Below are positions 53,184-62,934 of a stretch of 64,000 nucleotides of DNA, one piece after another; the stretch's first letter is position 1, and every line of letters starts with the position of its first letter. The translations under genes and the position numbers were made by a program. The notes under the pieces are model-generated. The model did not search any database. It saw only the letters and a program-made list of their open reading frames with translations, and was not told where the DNA came from. Source of the stretch: an uncultured Litoreibacter sp. (GTDB taxonomy: Bacteria; Pseudomonadota; Alphaproteobacteria; Rhodobacterales; Rhodobacteraceae); NCBI GenBank assembly GCA_947492995.1, contig CANLOU010000001.1, forward strand, positions 505,001 through 569,000, given 5' to 3'.

Positions 53184-54770
53184 TCAATGCCGGAAGTGAC
53201 GCATGCCGGTGAAGACCATCGCAAGACCAAGCTCGTCAGCGGCGGCTATCACTTCGTCGTCACGCATGGAGCCTCCGGGCTGGATCAGCGCGGTTGCGCC
53301 AGCCTCGGCCGCCGTGATGAGGCCATCTGCAAATGGGAAGAACGCATCGGACGATACCACCGACCCAATGGTCGGGCTTTCGCTGAGCCCCATAGCATCC
53401 GCCATGTCCTGCGCCTTGCGTGCGGCGATGCGGGTGGAATCCACACGGCTCATTTGACCCGCACCTACGCCCACTGTCGCGCCATTTTTTGCATAGACAA
53501 TCGCGTTGGATTTGACGTGTTTGGCAACAGTCCATGCAAAAAGCATGTCGGCAATCTCTTGCTCGGACGGCGCACGTTTGGTCACGACTTTCAGGTCCGA
53601 AGCGCCAATATGTCCAACGTCCTTGTCCTGCACCAACATGCCACCGGACACCTGTCGGTATGTCAGCCCGCCCACCGACACATCGGGCAACCCGTCGGTG
53701 GTCAGCAGTCGCAGATTCTTCTTCTTGGCAAAAATACTCAAAGCGTCTGCATCGGCGCCGGGAGCGATCACCACCTCGGTAAATATCCCGCTGATCGCCT
53801 CAGCCGTCGCGCCATCCAATGGCTGGTTTACTGCGATAATGCCGCCAAAGGCCGAGGTCTGGTCGCACTGAAACGCCTTCTCATAGGCCTCAGCAACGGT
53901 CGCGCCACGCGCCACGCCACAAGGGTTGGCGTGTTTGATGATGGCGACAGCAGGGCCGTCTTTGGGGTCGAACTCGGAAACCAATTCAAACGCCGCATCG
54001 GTGTCGTTGATGTTGTTGTAGGACAGCTCCTTACCCTGATGCTGGGTGGCCGTGGCCACTCCCGGACGAGATGTTCCATCCACGTAGAACGCCGCGTTCT
54101 GATGCGGGTTTTCACCGTAACGCAATGTCTGCGCCAAGGTGCCGGCAACCGCGCGGCGGCGTGGCGTTTCGTTCAAAGCATCGGCCATCCAGGCGGAGAC
54201 CGCAGCATCATAGGCCGCAGTGCGCGAATAGGCGGTTAGGGCCAGCTTTTGGCGGAACGCGTATGACGTTTGCCCGTCATTCGCCTCCAACTCAGCCAAC
54301 AGCGCTGCATAGTCTTCGACATCCGTGACGACGCTCACAAACTTATGGTTCTTCGATGCCGCACGGATCATGGCTGGGCCACCAATGTCGATGTTCTCGA
54401 TACAGGTGTCATAATCCGCGCCTTTGGCCACGGTTTCCTCGAACGGGTAAAGGTTCACGACCAACAGGTCGATTGGCCCGATGCCGTGTTCTTCCATCGC
54501 CGCCACATGGCCGTCATCGTCGCGCAACGCCAGCAACCCGCCATGCACGGCCGGGTGCAACGTTTTCACGCGACCATCCATCATCTCTGGGAAGCCTGTC
54601 ACGTCGGCCACATCTTTAACCGTCAGTCCAGCGTCGCGTAATGCGGCGGCGGACCCGCCGGTCGACAGCAGTTCCACCCCTCGCTCGGAAAGGGCGCGGG
54701 CGAGGTCAAGCAGGCCAGCTTTGTCAGATACGGAAAGCAGGGCGCGGCGGAGGGGCGCAAGATCGGTCAT
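53184..54770 (-). CDS. purH: PurH, bifunctional AICAR transformylase / IMP cyclohydrolase
   Basis: 528 residues: N-terminal MGS-like IMP cyclohydrolase domain ([48 protein letters not shown]) and the C-terminal AICAR formyltransferase domain ([24 protein letters not shown]). It carries out the last two steps of IMP synthesis in the cytoplasm. Confidence 0.96.
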   Translation of the reverse strand: MTDLAPLRRALLSVSDKAGLLDLARALSERGVELLSTGGSAAALRDAGLTVKDVADVTGFPEMMDGRVKTLHPAVHGGLLALRDDDGHVAAMEEHGIGPIDLLVVNLYPFEETVAKGADYDTCIENIDIGGPAMIRAASKNHKFVSVVTDVEDYAALLAELEANDGQTSYAFRQKLALTAYSRTAAYDAAVSAWMADALNETPRRRAVAGTLAQTLRYGENPHQNAAFYVDGTSRPGVATATQHQGKELSYNNINDTDAAFELVSEFDPKDGPAVAIIKHANPCGVARGATVAEAYEKAFQCDQTSAFGGIIAVNQPLDGATAEAISGIFTEVVIAPGADADALSIFAKKKNLRLLTTDGLPDVSVGGLTYRQVSGGMLVQDKDVGHIGASDLKVVTKRAPSEQEIADMLFAWTVAKHVKSNAIVYAKNGATVGVGAGQMSRVDSTRIAARKAQDMADAMGLSESPTIGSVVSSDAFFPFADGLITAAEAGATALIQPGGSMRDDEVIAAADELGLAMVFTGMRHFRH

Positions 54771-54795
54771 GGAAATCCTTCAGTCAGGTCAGCAG

Positions 54796-56583
54796 CTATT
54801 GATCCATTGCCAGCTGCAGGTCCTGTTCAAAGTCGCGCAGATAGGACGGAGTGTCCTGCGCCTTGGCCAAAACCCAGCTGACCTGCGCCGCATACTCCAT
54901 CACGCGGGAAGATAAAACGATCTGTTGGCTTGCGCGGGGCTTTAATCGACCTTTTTCAAGATAAACGCTCGGCTCCAAGGCCATTTGTGCAGCCCCACTC
55001 GGCCTGAAGACCCAAACCTCACCACTTTTCAGGGCCAGCGAAACCGCGCTTCCCCCCATGTCGACGGAAGCGTCCACTTCAGGATGCAGGTGAAACCGAA
55101 CCGAAAAATTCACACCTTTAAGCGCGGTTCGGTCCATATGGCCTTCGAACAACACTCGATCACGTTCAGCCAAGGCGCCCAGCGTGTCTTCACCGGACAC
55201 CACGCGGCCATCCGCGCTGAGATCAAGTTTTCGAACATGCGTTAACCCAAATTCCGCGAGGTACCCGTCATGGCTGCCAATGACGCGCATGCCCGTTGCG
55301 TCCGAGCCATGTTGCACCGGAACCTTCTTTGGCCCGTTTGTTAAGACCTCACCATCGGCGCTACCTAGAAGCCTTGCGGACGAGACGCCGTCGATCGACA
55401 GTGTTGAATGGGATGGCGTTGCGCGCCCTGCCCTGCGCCAGTCTGCACCAAATGGCATGCCAGAGCCGCAATTCACGATGACCGGCCTGCGCGCGGAGGT
55501 TAGCTCGAAAGCCAAAGTGCTGGCATGTGCGTTCAGGGATGATTTATGTGTGGGCGGGCCGGATACATCAACGACGACACTGGTTCGCCCACAACTGAGC
55601 CGCGCATATCCCATCGCCAATTTATCCGACGGCCTGCTGACCGCATCAAAGGACGCCAGCGCCTGATCTAATTGCCCCTCCATCCCTCGACCGCCGCCAT
55701 GGAAACGTGCCAGACCGCCATCCATGTGACGCAAGGCGCGAAGTGTCGGCGCGATCCGTTCCAGCCCTCCACGATGCCCTTCTTCGGGCGCACGTCCCGC
55801 ATCACTCAAGGCAGCGCGCGCCCAGCAAAGCAGTGTGAAGACCTCCATCAATTCTTCGGGGTTGCGGGTTGATATGCCACCATGCTGATCGATTTCAACA
55901 TCGCATTCCCGCGCCAAAGCCTTTGCCGTGGGTTCAACGAAATGTTCGAGCCCGTTCAATGAGATTCCAGCATAAAGAAGACCCGTCAGAGCCTCGAAGC
56001 GCGGCAAACCCGGCGACGCAGTCGACCAGCGACGTCCTAAATACGCAGTCTGTTGCGCCAACGAGCGATAATATCTGTCGCTGTTTTCAGATGTTTGCCC
56101 ATTCAACAAAAGGATCGCATGATTGATCCATCGGATCAGCCTGCGTCCTGTAAGATCCGGGGACCAGCCGCCGCCTCTGCCACCGCCATGCCGCGCAATC
56201 CAGGTCATCGTCCATTGTTGCGCCAGTTTTCGGGCAGGTCCGTCTCCGACAGCGGCGAGATCATCAAGCCATCCAAAGCCGTTCAGTTCGTCACCAAAGG
56301 CAGCATCCGGGATCGGCAAATCCCACAGTGGCGTCTCTGGCTGCTGAACCAAATGACCGCCAAATTGGAAGTTTCCTGCGATCAGCTGTTTGCCTTTGGC
56401 GTAGGACCCCATCGAGCGCGGTTCAGGTTGGTAAACAAACCCCGTAACCTGGCTGCGCATACCACTCAGACGCGCGTGAACGCGGTCCATGAATGACACC
56501 CGCTGCCCCAATTCGTGAGACAGGGTCTTCTGCGCCCCAATGCCCATATCCAGCAATCTTTTGCTTGTTCTTGTTGGCGGCAC
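54796..56583 (-). CDS. Heparinase II/III family protein
   Basis: 595 residues from a GTG at 56581-56583; ATGs at 56547 (residue 13) or 56490 (residue 32) are alternatives. An N-terminal alpha-helical toroid (WLDDLAAVG...WTMTWIARHG) is followed by the beta-sheet heparinase II/III domain with SLNAHASTLAFEL and NCGSGMPFGADWRRAGRATPSHSTLSID, where the family's catalytic His and Tyr region lies. It may act on uronate-containing polymers. The gene has no signal peptide. It sits between rsmB and purH, a conserved order in this group. Confidence 0.85.
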   Translation of the reverse strand: MPPTRTSKRLLDMGIGAQKTLSHELGQRVSFMDRVHARLSGMRSQVTGFVYQPEPRSMGSYAKGKQLIAGNFQFGGHLVQQPETPLWDLPIPDAAFGDELNGFGWLDDLAAVGDGPARKLAQQWTMTWIARHGGGRGGGWSPDLTGRRLIRWINHAILLLNGQTSENSDRYYRSLAQQTAYLGRRWSTASPGLPRFEALTGLLYAGISLNGLEHFVEPTAKALARECDVEIDQHGGISTRNPEELMEVFTLLCWARAALSDAGRAPEEGHRGGLERIAPTLRALRHMDGGLARFHGGGRGMEGQLDQALASFDAVSRPSDKLAMGYARLSCGRTSVVVDVSGPPTHKSSLNAHASTLAFELTSARRPVIVNCGSGMPFGADWRRAGRATPSHSTLSIDGVSSARLLGSADGEVLTNGPKKVPVQHGSDATGMRVIGSHDGYLAEFGLTHVRKLDLSADGRVVSGEDTLGALAERDRVLFEGHMDRTALKGVNFSVRFHLHPEVDASVDMGGSAVSLALKSGEVWVFRPSGAAQMALEPSVYLEKGRLKPRASQQIVLSSRVMEYAAQVSWVLAKAQDTPSYLRDFEQDLQLAMDQ

Positions 56584-56614
56584 TTTAGCCAGCGGGCTTG
56601 CCGCTTGTCACCGC

Positions 56615-57925
56615 TCAGCCGGGTTTGCGCAGCGAAATCATGAAAAAGCCGTCCATTCCGCCACACTCCGCAAAATAGTCGGGGCGCAGGCGGATGCCGC
56701 CGTTCGGGTGCAACCATGCCGGGTCAATGCCCAACGCCTCTGGGTCAGGGACAATCTCGGTCAGGTTATGACGTTCTATGGCCGTTTTGGCTTGCCGTTC
56801 GCCTTCCTCAGTCAGCAGCGAGCAGGTGCAATAAACCAGCCGTCCCCCCGGTTTGAGCGCGATCAAAGCACGGTCGATCATGGCGGCCTGCAGCGGAAAC
56901 ATCTCGTCTAAGTCCTTCCCAAACTTGGCATAAGGTAGGTCAGGATGTCTGCGGATGGTACCCGTGGCTGAACATGGCGCGTCCAGCAGGATTGCGTCGT
57001 AGAACTGCTCCGCTTCCCATTCCAGCGCGTCCGCCACGACCATTTCGGCCTTCAAGCCCGTGCGTGAAAGGTTCTCTTCTACGGTCGCCATGCGCTTCTT
57101 GCTGATGTCCAGCGCCGTGACCGCTGCACCTGCAGCCGCCAGCTGCATCGTCTTCCCCCCCGGCGCCGCGCAAAAATCGAGGATCGCTTCGTCCGGTTTT
57201 GGGTCCAATAGCTTTACTGCCAACGCGGCGCCCGCATCTTGCACCCACCAGTCGCCCGCCTTGAAACCCTCAAGCTCTGACACCTGGCCTGCTTTGTGCA
57301 AACGCACCGATCCTGTCGGCAACAGCTGGCCACCAAGCGCGGAGGCGATGGTGCTTGCGTTCGACACATCTTTGGGCGTGATGTCCAGTGGGGCGCCCGC
57401 CAAATGCGCGGCTTCTATCGCCTGCACGGTTGCTTCGTCGAATATATGGACGACGCGTTTGCGCATCCATTTTGGTAAGACCGGGATCGGCAGCTTGCTC
57501 CATTGATCCGGGCCTTCGGTCGCAACCTTGCGCAAAACGGCATTTGCCAGACCCGACATCTTTCGGGATTGCTGCCCGCGTCGCATCAGGGTCACGCTGC
57601 TATCCACAACGCCGTGCGGGGCCTCGCCCTCTACAAGCATTTCAACGGTTGCTAATCGCAGGATGTTCAGCGCCTCAATCGGTGGCATGCGGTCGACAAA
57701 TTGCGCGATCATTGCATCAGCGCGGCTGAGGTTCCGAAGTGTAGACAGCGCCAGGCGTTGTGCCCGAGCCTTGTCAGAGGGGGCGAGGCCCGACAATGGC
57801 CCGATACCGCGCAAAAGATCAGACATCTGCTCGTGGTGCTCAAGAACACCGCTCAGAAGCCCCAACGCGCCTTCGCGCGCCGCAAAGCCGCCTTTGTCCG
57901 ATTTTGACCCGCGCTGATCCGCCAT
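56615..57925 (-). CDS. rsmB: RsmB, 16S rRNA cytosine-C5 methyltransferase
   Basis: 436 residues: N-terminal NusB-like domain (about 15-140), then the SAM-dependent domain with FCAAPGGKTMQL, LDISKKRM, the two catalytic cysteines DAPCSATG and YCTCSLL, and a C-terminal DGFFMISL strand. It methylates C967 of 16S rRNA. Divergent from the DUF1674 gene by 38 bp. Confidence 0.93.
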   Translation of the reverse strand: MADQRGSKSDKGGFAAREGALGLLSGVLEHHEQMSDLLRGIGPLSGLAPSDKARAQRLALSTLRNLSRADAMIAQFVDRMPPIEALNILRLATVEMLVEGEAPHGVVDSSVTLMRRGQQSRKMSGLANAVLRKVATEGPDQWSKLPIPVLPKWMRKRVVHIFDEATVQAIEAAHLAGAPLDITPKDVSNASTIASALGGQLLPTGSVRLHKAGQVSELEGFKAGDWWVQDAGAALAVKLLDPKPDEAILDFCAAPGGKTMQLAAAGAAVTALDISKKRMATVEENLSRTGLKAEMVVADALEWEAEQFYDAILLDAPCSATGTIRRHPDLPYAKFGKDLDEMFPLQAAMIDRALIALKPGGRLVYCTCSLLTEEGERQAKTAIERHNLTEIVPDPEALGIDPAWLHPNGGIRLRPDYFAECGGMDGFFMISLRKPG

Positions 57926-57963
57926 GCCTTGTCTCCTTCAATCCGCGCCGTATATCAGGAGGT

Positions 57964-58143
57964 ATGAGCAAAGAACCAGTCAAAGACTTGCCCCCCGCTG
58001 CCAAACGCGCGTTAGCCGAGGCCGAAGAACGCAAAAAAGCCGCCAAGTCGCTAGACTTGCCGACTGAACTTGGTGGCCGCGACGGTCCCGAGCCTGTGCG
58101 TTATGGCGACTGGGAGAAGAAGGGGATCGCGGTCGACTTCTAG
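57964..58143 (+). CDS. DUF1674 / SDHAF4-like succinate dehydrogenase assembly factor
   Basis: 59 residues with the family hallmark GPEPVRYGDWEKKGIAVDF at the C terminus and a basic helix before it. Mitochondrial SDHAF4 (Sdh8) binds the flavinated SdhA subunit and protects it before complex II assembly; the bacterial DUF1674 proteins are thought to do the same. The ATG at 57964 gives a complete member. Confidence 0.88.
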   Translation: MSKEPVKDLPPAAKRALAEAEERKKAAKSLDLPTELGGRDGPEPVRYGDWEKKGIAVDF

Positions 58144-58147
58144 CGGG

Positions 58148-58513
58148 TTAGCGCAACGAAAACGCCGCGGAACGGCCAGCACCGCGATCTGACGTAAAGC
58201 GAATTTTGCCATCTTTCGCGGACACTTCTTGGCAGTTGTCGCCAAGGTCTTTGTCTCCCCAAGACAGCGAACGGCAGAAGTAACCACCGCGCCATTGCCA
58301 ATCACCCGTCACGGGGTAGCCATATGCTTTGCCCTGAATGTCGCCTGTCGACGACACGTTCAACCTGATGCCCGTAAGTCTCAGATTCTTACCAGAAACC
58401 AGCTGAACGAATTCGGACCTTGTTGAGACTTTTTCAAAGGCCTGAGCGGCCAGTGGCGCACTGAATGCGAATGAAAAGGCTGCACCTGCAAGGGCTAATT
58501 TACGAAACGACAT
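58148..58513 (-). CDS. Small secreted protein of unknown function
   Basis: 121 residues with a signal peptide (MSFRKLALAGAAFSFAFSAPLAAQA). The mature domain has two Cys (GYFCRSLSW, DNCQEVS) and beta-type sequence (GYPVTGDWQWRGGYF). The Cys pair suggests a periplasmic disulfide. No family recognised with confidence. It lies between DUF1674 (convergent) and dapB (same strand). Confidence 0.7.
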   Translation of the reverse strand: MSFRKLALAGAAFSFAFSAPLAAQAFEKVSTRSEFVQLVSGKNLRLTGIRLNVSSTGDIQGKAYGYPVTGDWQWRGGYFCRSLSWGDKDLGDNCQEVSAKDGKIRFTSDRGAGRSAAFSLR

Positions 58514-58590
58514 CTTAAGTTCTCCGGTTTTGATGTATTAGATACGGCCAAACCAGCGATTTAGTTTCATCTAAATCCAAACTTTTTTAA

Positions 58591-59400
58591 TTAAAGGCCC
58601 AAGACATCCATCATGTCATAAGCGCCAGGGCCTTTGTCTTGGCCCCAAAGTGCCGCCTTCAACGCCCCTCGTGCAAAGATCGCGCGGTCGGTTGCGAGGT
58701 GGCGCAGGACGATGCGCTCGCCCGCCGCCGCAAAGATCACGTCATGTTCGCCCACAACGTCGCCACCACGGATGGCGGAGAACCCGATGTCACCGGTCTT
58801 CCGCGCTCCGGTGATGCCGTCACGCCCACTGTCGCGCACATCGTTCAGGGTCACTCCGCGACCTTCGGCGGCCGCCTCGCCCAACATCAACGCCGTGCCA
58901 GAGGGTGCGTCGACCTTGTGGCGATGATGCGCCTCGACCACCTCGATGTCGAAATCCTCGTCCAATGCCTGCGCCACCATGCGGGTCAATTTGGTCAGCA
59001 GATTTACCCCAAGGCTCATGTTGCCTGCGCGAATGATCGGCGCATGGCGCGCGGCTGTGTTGATCTTTTCAATATGCGCGTCCGTCATGCCCGTCGTCCC
59101 GATCACATGCACAGCCCGCGCCTGCGCGGCCAGTTCGGCATGCGCAACGGTCGCGTCGGGCGAGGTGAAATCAATGATTGCCTGCGCGTCTTTCACAACA
59201 TCAATGGCGTCCGACACCACCGGAACACCTGACGCCGCACCGCCCATACATGCGCCCAGATCGCGGCCGACCCAGTCGTGGCCCTCGCGTTCTGTTACGC
59301 CCACCAGTTTGCACTTATCCGACGCCTGCACAGTTGAGATTAGCATCTGACCCATACGGCCCGATGCCCCTGTGATAACGATCCCCGGCAAGCTGGTCAT
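58591..59400 (-). CDS. dapB: DapB, 4-hydroxy-tetrahydrodipicolinate reductase
   Basis: 269 residues: nucleotide-binding GASGRMGQM, the DFTSP block, the HIS-type catalytic motif [15 protein letters not shown] and the C-terminal [10 protein letters not shown]. It reduces HTPA in the lysine and diaminopimelate pathway. The start at 59398-59400 is preceded by AAGGAACACGAC; a start five codons upstream is possible. Confidence 0.96.
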   Translation of the reverse strand: MTSLPGIVITGASGRMGQMLISTVQASDKCKLVGVTEREGHDWVGRDLGACMGGAASGVPVVSDAIDVVKDAQAIIDFTSPDATVAHAELAAQARAVHVIGTTGMTDAHIEKINTAARHAPIIRAGNMSLGVNLLTKLTRMVAQALDEDFDIEVVEAHHRHKVDAPSGTALMLGEAAAEGRGVTLNDVRDSGRDGITGARKTGDIGFSAIRGGDVVGEHDVIFAAAGERIVLRHLATDRAIFARGALKAALWGQDKGPGAYDMMDVLGL

Positions 59401-59476
59401 GTCGTGTTCCTTCATAAAGTCGCCCGCGATGTAGGACCCATTGCAAGGCGCAGGCAAGGGGCTTAAGTGCTGGCGC

Positions 59477-59893
59477 ATGGCAAAGAACAAGAAATTCTCA
59501 GGCGGCGGTGCGTCGCAGCGGCAACTTAGGGTCGGCGAATTGATCCGCCGGACCCTGTCCGAGGTGTTGATGCGCGGTGACGTGCATGACCCTGACCTGA
59601 ACCGCATGTCGATCACCGTCTCAGAGGTGCGCGTCACCCCCGACCTGTCAATCGCCACGGCCTTCGTGTTGCCCTTGGGCGGCAAAGGCAAAGACGAAGC
59701 AATCGAGGCTTTGGCCAAAAACAAGGGCGAGCTGCGCCGTTTGCTGTCCAAGGAAATGACGACCAAGCACACGCCTGACCTGCGGTTCTTGTTGGACGAG
59801 ACGTTCGATCGGATGGACGAGACCAACCGCCTGCTGAACCAAGACACCGTCCGGCGTGATGTTGATGCGGATGCAGGTGACGGCGATGCCTAG
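59477..59893 (+). CDS. rbfA: RbfA, 30S ribosome-binding factor
   Basis: 138 residues, KH-like fold ([65 protein letters not shown]). It assists 16S processing and cold adaptation. The gene overlaps the following phosphodiester glycosidase-like gene by eight bases and precedes truB, as is usual in alphaproteobacteria apart from the inserted gene. Confidence 0.94.
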   Translation: MAKNKKFSGGGASQRQLRVGELIRRTLSEVLMRGDVHDPDLNRMSITVSEVRVTPDLSIATAFVLPLGGKGKDEAIEALAKNKGELRRLLSKEMTTKHTPDLRFLLDETFDRMDETNRLLNQDTVRRDVDADAGDGDA

Positions 59894-60623
59894 GATCGCT
59901 TTGGCAGCGCTGTTTGCTGTGTGCGCCGTGGCGGCGCAGGCCGACAGCTGCCGAAGCATCGAACATCTGGGCGACGATTACACTGTTTGCACAACTGACG
60001 ATCCGTCGCGGATCATCTTGGCGCTTGATGCCGAGGACGGCACGGCTTTTGGCGACTTCTCCAAACTGGAGGACGCCTTGGCAGCCAACGGGCGGACGCT
60101 GTCTTTCGCCATGAATGGCGGCATGTATCATGATGACCGCACGGCGGTGGGCTACTTCGTTAACGAAGATGGCCAACAGCAGTCCTTGATGACACGCGCC
60201 GGCCCCGGCAATTTTGGGCTGTTGCCCAACGGGCTTTTCTGCGTGGTCGGCGACCGTGCGGTCGTTGTGGAAAGCCGCGCTTTCGCGCAACAGCCCTACA
60301 CATGCAAGATCGCAACCCAGTCCGGCCCAATGCTGGTTATCGACGGCAAGCTGCATCCCAAATTCCTGCCAGACAGCACCTCCAAGAAATGGCGCAACGG
60401 GGTCGGGGTCGACGAAACCGGCCAAGTGCATTTCGCCATTTCTGACGACCCCGTCCGGTTTCACGACTTCGCAACCTTGTTCCGCGATGTGCTGAACAGC
60501 CCAAACGCCCTGTTTCTGGATGGCACGATCTCTCGCCTGCACGCGCCCGAGATCGGTCGATCTGACAGCGGGGCGCGCATGGGACCCATTCTTGGGGTTG
60601 TCGCCGCGCAGCCTCGCGGATAG
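59886..60623 (+). CDS. Phosphodiester glycosidase family (NAGPA/DUF2233) protein, secreted
   Basis: 245 residues: a signal peptide ([19 protein letters not shown]) and the domain with [36 protein letters not shown] and [15 protein letters not shown], the conserved blocks of the GlcNAc-1-phosphodiester alpha-N-acetylglucosaminidase family. It probably hydrolyses a glycosyl phosphodiester in the periplasm. It starts inside the 3' end of rbfA. Confidence 0.87.
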   Translation: MPRIALAALFAVCAVAAQADSCRSIEHLGDDYTVCTTDDPSRIILALDAEDGTAFGDFSKLEDALAANGRTLSFAMNGGMYHDDRTAVGYFVNEDGQQQSLMTRAGPGNFGLLPNGLFCVVGDRAVVVESRAFAQQPYTCKIATQSGPMLVIDGKLHPKFLPDSTSKKWRNGVGVDETGQVHFAISDDPVRFHDFATLFRDVLNSPNALFLDGTISRLHAPEIGRSDSGARMGPILGVVAAQPRG

Positions 60624-60653
60624 CACCCGCCCATCAAACCTATCAAAGGATGG

Positions 60654-61574
60654 ATGACAGTGGCACGCCGCAAAAAGGGACGCGACATTTCGGGTTGGCT
60701 GATCGTGGACAAACCCGCGGGCATCAGTTCGAACAATGTCGTGGGCAAGGTGCGCTGGGCGTTCAACGCCAACAAGGCGGGTCATGCAGGCACACTGGAC
60801 CCAGAGGCGACAGGCATTCTGGCCGTCGCTTTGGGGGAAGCCACCAAGACTGTGCCCTATATCACGGATGCGTTGAAGGCATATGACTTCACGGTGCGGC
60901 TGGGACAGGCCACCAACACGGACGACATCGAAGGCGAGGTCATCGCGACCTCTGAGGACCGCCCGACCGACGATGCGATTGCGGATGCGCTCGCCGCGTT
61001 CACAGGTGACATTCAGCAGATCCCACCCAAGTTTTCCGCTGTTAAAGTCGACGGCCAACGGGCCTATGCCCTTGCCCGTGGCGGCGAGGATGTTGAGCTG
61101 GAGCCGCGCCCGCTTTATGTGGACGAGCTGTCGGTCATTGAGCGGCTCGATGCGGACCATGTCACCTTGCACATGGTGTGCGGCAAGGGCGGCTATGTCC
61201 GGTCTATCGCGCGGGACCTTGGGGAGGGGCTTGGCTGCCTCGGCCATGTCCGTGATCTGCGCCGCGTTTGGTCCGGCCCGTTCGAATTGGAGGACGCGGT
61301 GACCTTGGACCAAATCGACGAACTGGCGAAAACCCCTGAATTGGATGCCTATCTGCTGCCGCTTGAAACCGGCTTGGCCGACCTGCCCGAGCTCGCCACC
61401 ACCCATGATGGCGCCACCAAGTTGCGCAACGGCAACCCCGGGATGGTGATGGTCGCAGATGTCGAATACGGCGACGAGGCTTGGGCGTCTTTGAACGGGC
61501 AGGCTGTCGCGGTGGGCCACTACAAAGGCGGCGAGCTGCATCCGAGTCGCGTTTTCAAGGCTTCTGATTCCTGA
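60654..61574 (+). CDS. truB: TruB, tRNA pseudouridine-55 synthase
   Basis: 306 residues: [17 protein letters not shown], the catalytic Asp in [34 protein letters not shown] and [11 protein letters not shown]. It makes pseudouridine 55 in tRNA. A complete gene, part of the rbfA-truB group. Confidence 0.95.
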   Translation: MTVARRKKGRDISGWLIVDKPAGISSNNVVGKVRWAFNANKAGHAGTLDPEATGILAVALGEATKTVPYITDALKAYDFTVRLGQATNTDDIEGEVIATSEDRPTDDAIADALAAFTGDIQQIPPKFSAVKVDGQRAYALARGGEDVELEPRPLYVDELSVIERLDADHVTLHMVCGKGGYVRSIARDLGEGLGCLGHVRDLRRVWSGPFELEDAVTLDQIDELAKTPELDAYLLPLETGLADLPELATTHDGATKLRNGNPGMVMVADVEYGDEAWASLNGQAVAVGHYKGGELHPSRVFKASDS

Positions 61575-61609
61575 TTTTCGCGCGTAAACCCAGAAATTGT
61601 TACAGTTCG

Positions 61610-61623
61610 GTGCGCCTACGCAC
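61610..61623. promoter_or_regulatory. GTGCG dyad outside the NDS-repeat loci
   Basis: GTGCG-CCTA-CGCAC is a perfect dyad with flank CGCACCAATT shared with copy 4. It lies 36 bp after truB and 169 bp ahead of the membrane protein gene at 61792. No NDS-repeat gene is here. Confidence 0.5.
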
Positions 61624-61791
61624 CAATTCCCCCACACCATGCGCAGTGAGGCCCCCTTGGCGAGGGTGTTTGTTACAAACTCCCACCTCCGGATGACATG
61701 ACAGTTAACGCGGCGCGAGGTGGGTATCGGGGCGCTGGGTCCCTTCGCTAAGTTTGGGACAACTTAAACATTCATCCCAAGGACGACCGAC

Positions 61792-62271
61792 ATGACCCGC
61801 ACAAACATCTGGACCATCCTCGCCGCCGGCGCGCTTGCCACACTGGCCTTCGACTTCTTCGGCCAAGCCCTCGCACCCCTGCTCGGCTTCCCAAAACTGG
61901 CCCCCGTTGGCCTCGCCCAAGCCACCGTCAAAACCGTCTTCGGCGCAGCCCCAAGAGGCATCGGCGACGCCGTGCATATCATCAACGGCCTGCTTATCTA
62001 CTCGCTGGGCTACGTGCTGGTGGCACGCCCGCTGCAACAAAGGATCATGCCGAAACTTCATTGGGGCGTCACCGCCGTGGCATACGGCATCGGCCTATGG
62101 ATCTTCGCCCTCTACGGTGTGGCCCATCTGATCGCCGGCAACAAACCGTTCCTTGGCTGGACCGGCATTACCTGGGTCGCGCTTTGGGGTCATATCCTCT
62201 ACGGCGTCATGGTGGCCTTTGTGATCGAGAAGATGCCCCGCATCCAGCTGACCGCTCAGCAACCCGCCTAA
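61792..62271 (+). CDS. Four-helix membrane protein of unknown function
   Basis: 159 residues with about four hydrophobic helices (IWTILAAGALATLAFDFFG; IINGLLIYSLGYVLV; WGVTAVAYGIGLWIFALYG; ITWVALWGHILYGVMVAFVI). The pattern is of a small integral membrane protein. AAGGACGACCGAC precedes the ATG. It may be under control of the dyad at 61610. Confidence 0.75.
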   Translation: MTRTNIWTILAAGALATLAFDFFGQALAPLLGFPKLAPVGLAQATVKTVFGAAPRGIGDAVHIINGLLIYSLGYVLVARPLQQRIMPKLHWGVTAVAYGIGLWIFALYGVAHLIAGNKPFLGWTGITWVALWGHILYGVMVAFVIEKMPRIQLTAQQPA

Positions 62272-62310
62272 ACCTTGCTCCCCAGATCATGGCCTGCCAC
62301 AAGGCGGGCC

Positions 62311-62829
62311 ATGATTACCCGCACCCATATCAAAGACGACGCCCCCAGCACGGCGACCTATTCCGACTGCGAACGCTACCGCTACGACCTGACACGTATC
62401 TGGAACGACGCTGACCGCAAGATCGCTTTCGTGATGCTGAACCCCTCCACCGCAACCGAAGTACAAAACGACCCTACGGTGGAACGGTGCGAGCGCCGGG
62501 CGCGGACATTAGGATACGGCGCGTTTCGAGTGTGCAACATCTTCGCATGGCGCGACACAGACCCCCGAAAAATGCGCAAAGCGAAGAACCCGATTGGCCC
62601 CGCGAACGACCAAGCCATCCAAGACGCTTGTTTTTGGGCCGACACAGTTGTCGCCGCGTGGGGCACGCACGGAGAACATCTGTCGCGCGGGCCCGAGGTC
62701 GAGCGCCTGATGCGCGCGACCGGCAAACCATTATTTCATCTAGGGCTAAGCAAATTGGGCCATCCAAAGCACCCGCTGTATATCAGCTATGCGACGTCCC
62801 CACAGCTTTGGTCGGACACGCAGGATTAG
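62311..62829 (+). CDS. DUF1643 family protein
   Basis: 172 residues: KIAFVMLNPSTATEVQNDPTVERC, CNIFAWRDTDPRKM and WADTVVAAWGTHG are the DUF1643 hallmarks. The function is unknown; the family occurs in phages and bacterial accessory regions. The ATG at 62311 is chosen because MITRTHIKDDAPS leads into the domain without excess. Confidence 0.85.
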   Translation: MITRTHIKDDAPSTATYSDCERYRYDLTRIWNDADRKIAFVMLNPSTATEVQNDPTVERCERRARTLGYGAFRVCNIFAWRDTDPRKMRKAKNPIGPANDQAIQDACFWADTVVAAWGTHGEHLSRGPEVERLMRATGKPLFHLGLSKLGHPKHPLYISYATSPQLWSDTQD

Positions 62830-62885
62830 GCTGCGCGCGCGTTCACGGTTACGCCGTAACAAGTAAAAACGAGCTTCCAATGCAG

Positions 62886-62911
62886 AAAGGCCAGCCTGAG
62901 TGGCTGGCCTT
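62886..62911. terminator. Terminator hairpin after the RTX gene
   Basis: The stem AAGGCCAGCC / GGCTGGCCTT (10 bp) with a 5-base loop lies between the DUF1643 gene and the RTX gene end. T-rich flanks are short on the reverse strand, longer on the forward strand, so it may be bidirectional. Confidence 0.7.
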
Positions 62912-62934
62912 GAAAGGTTTTATATTATGGCAAA

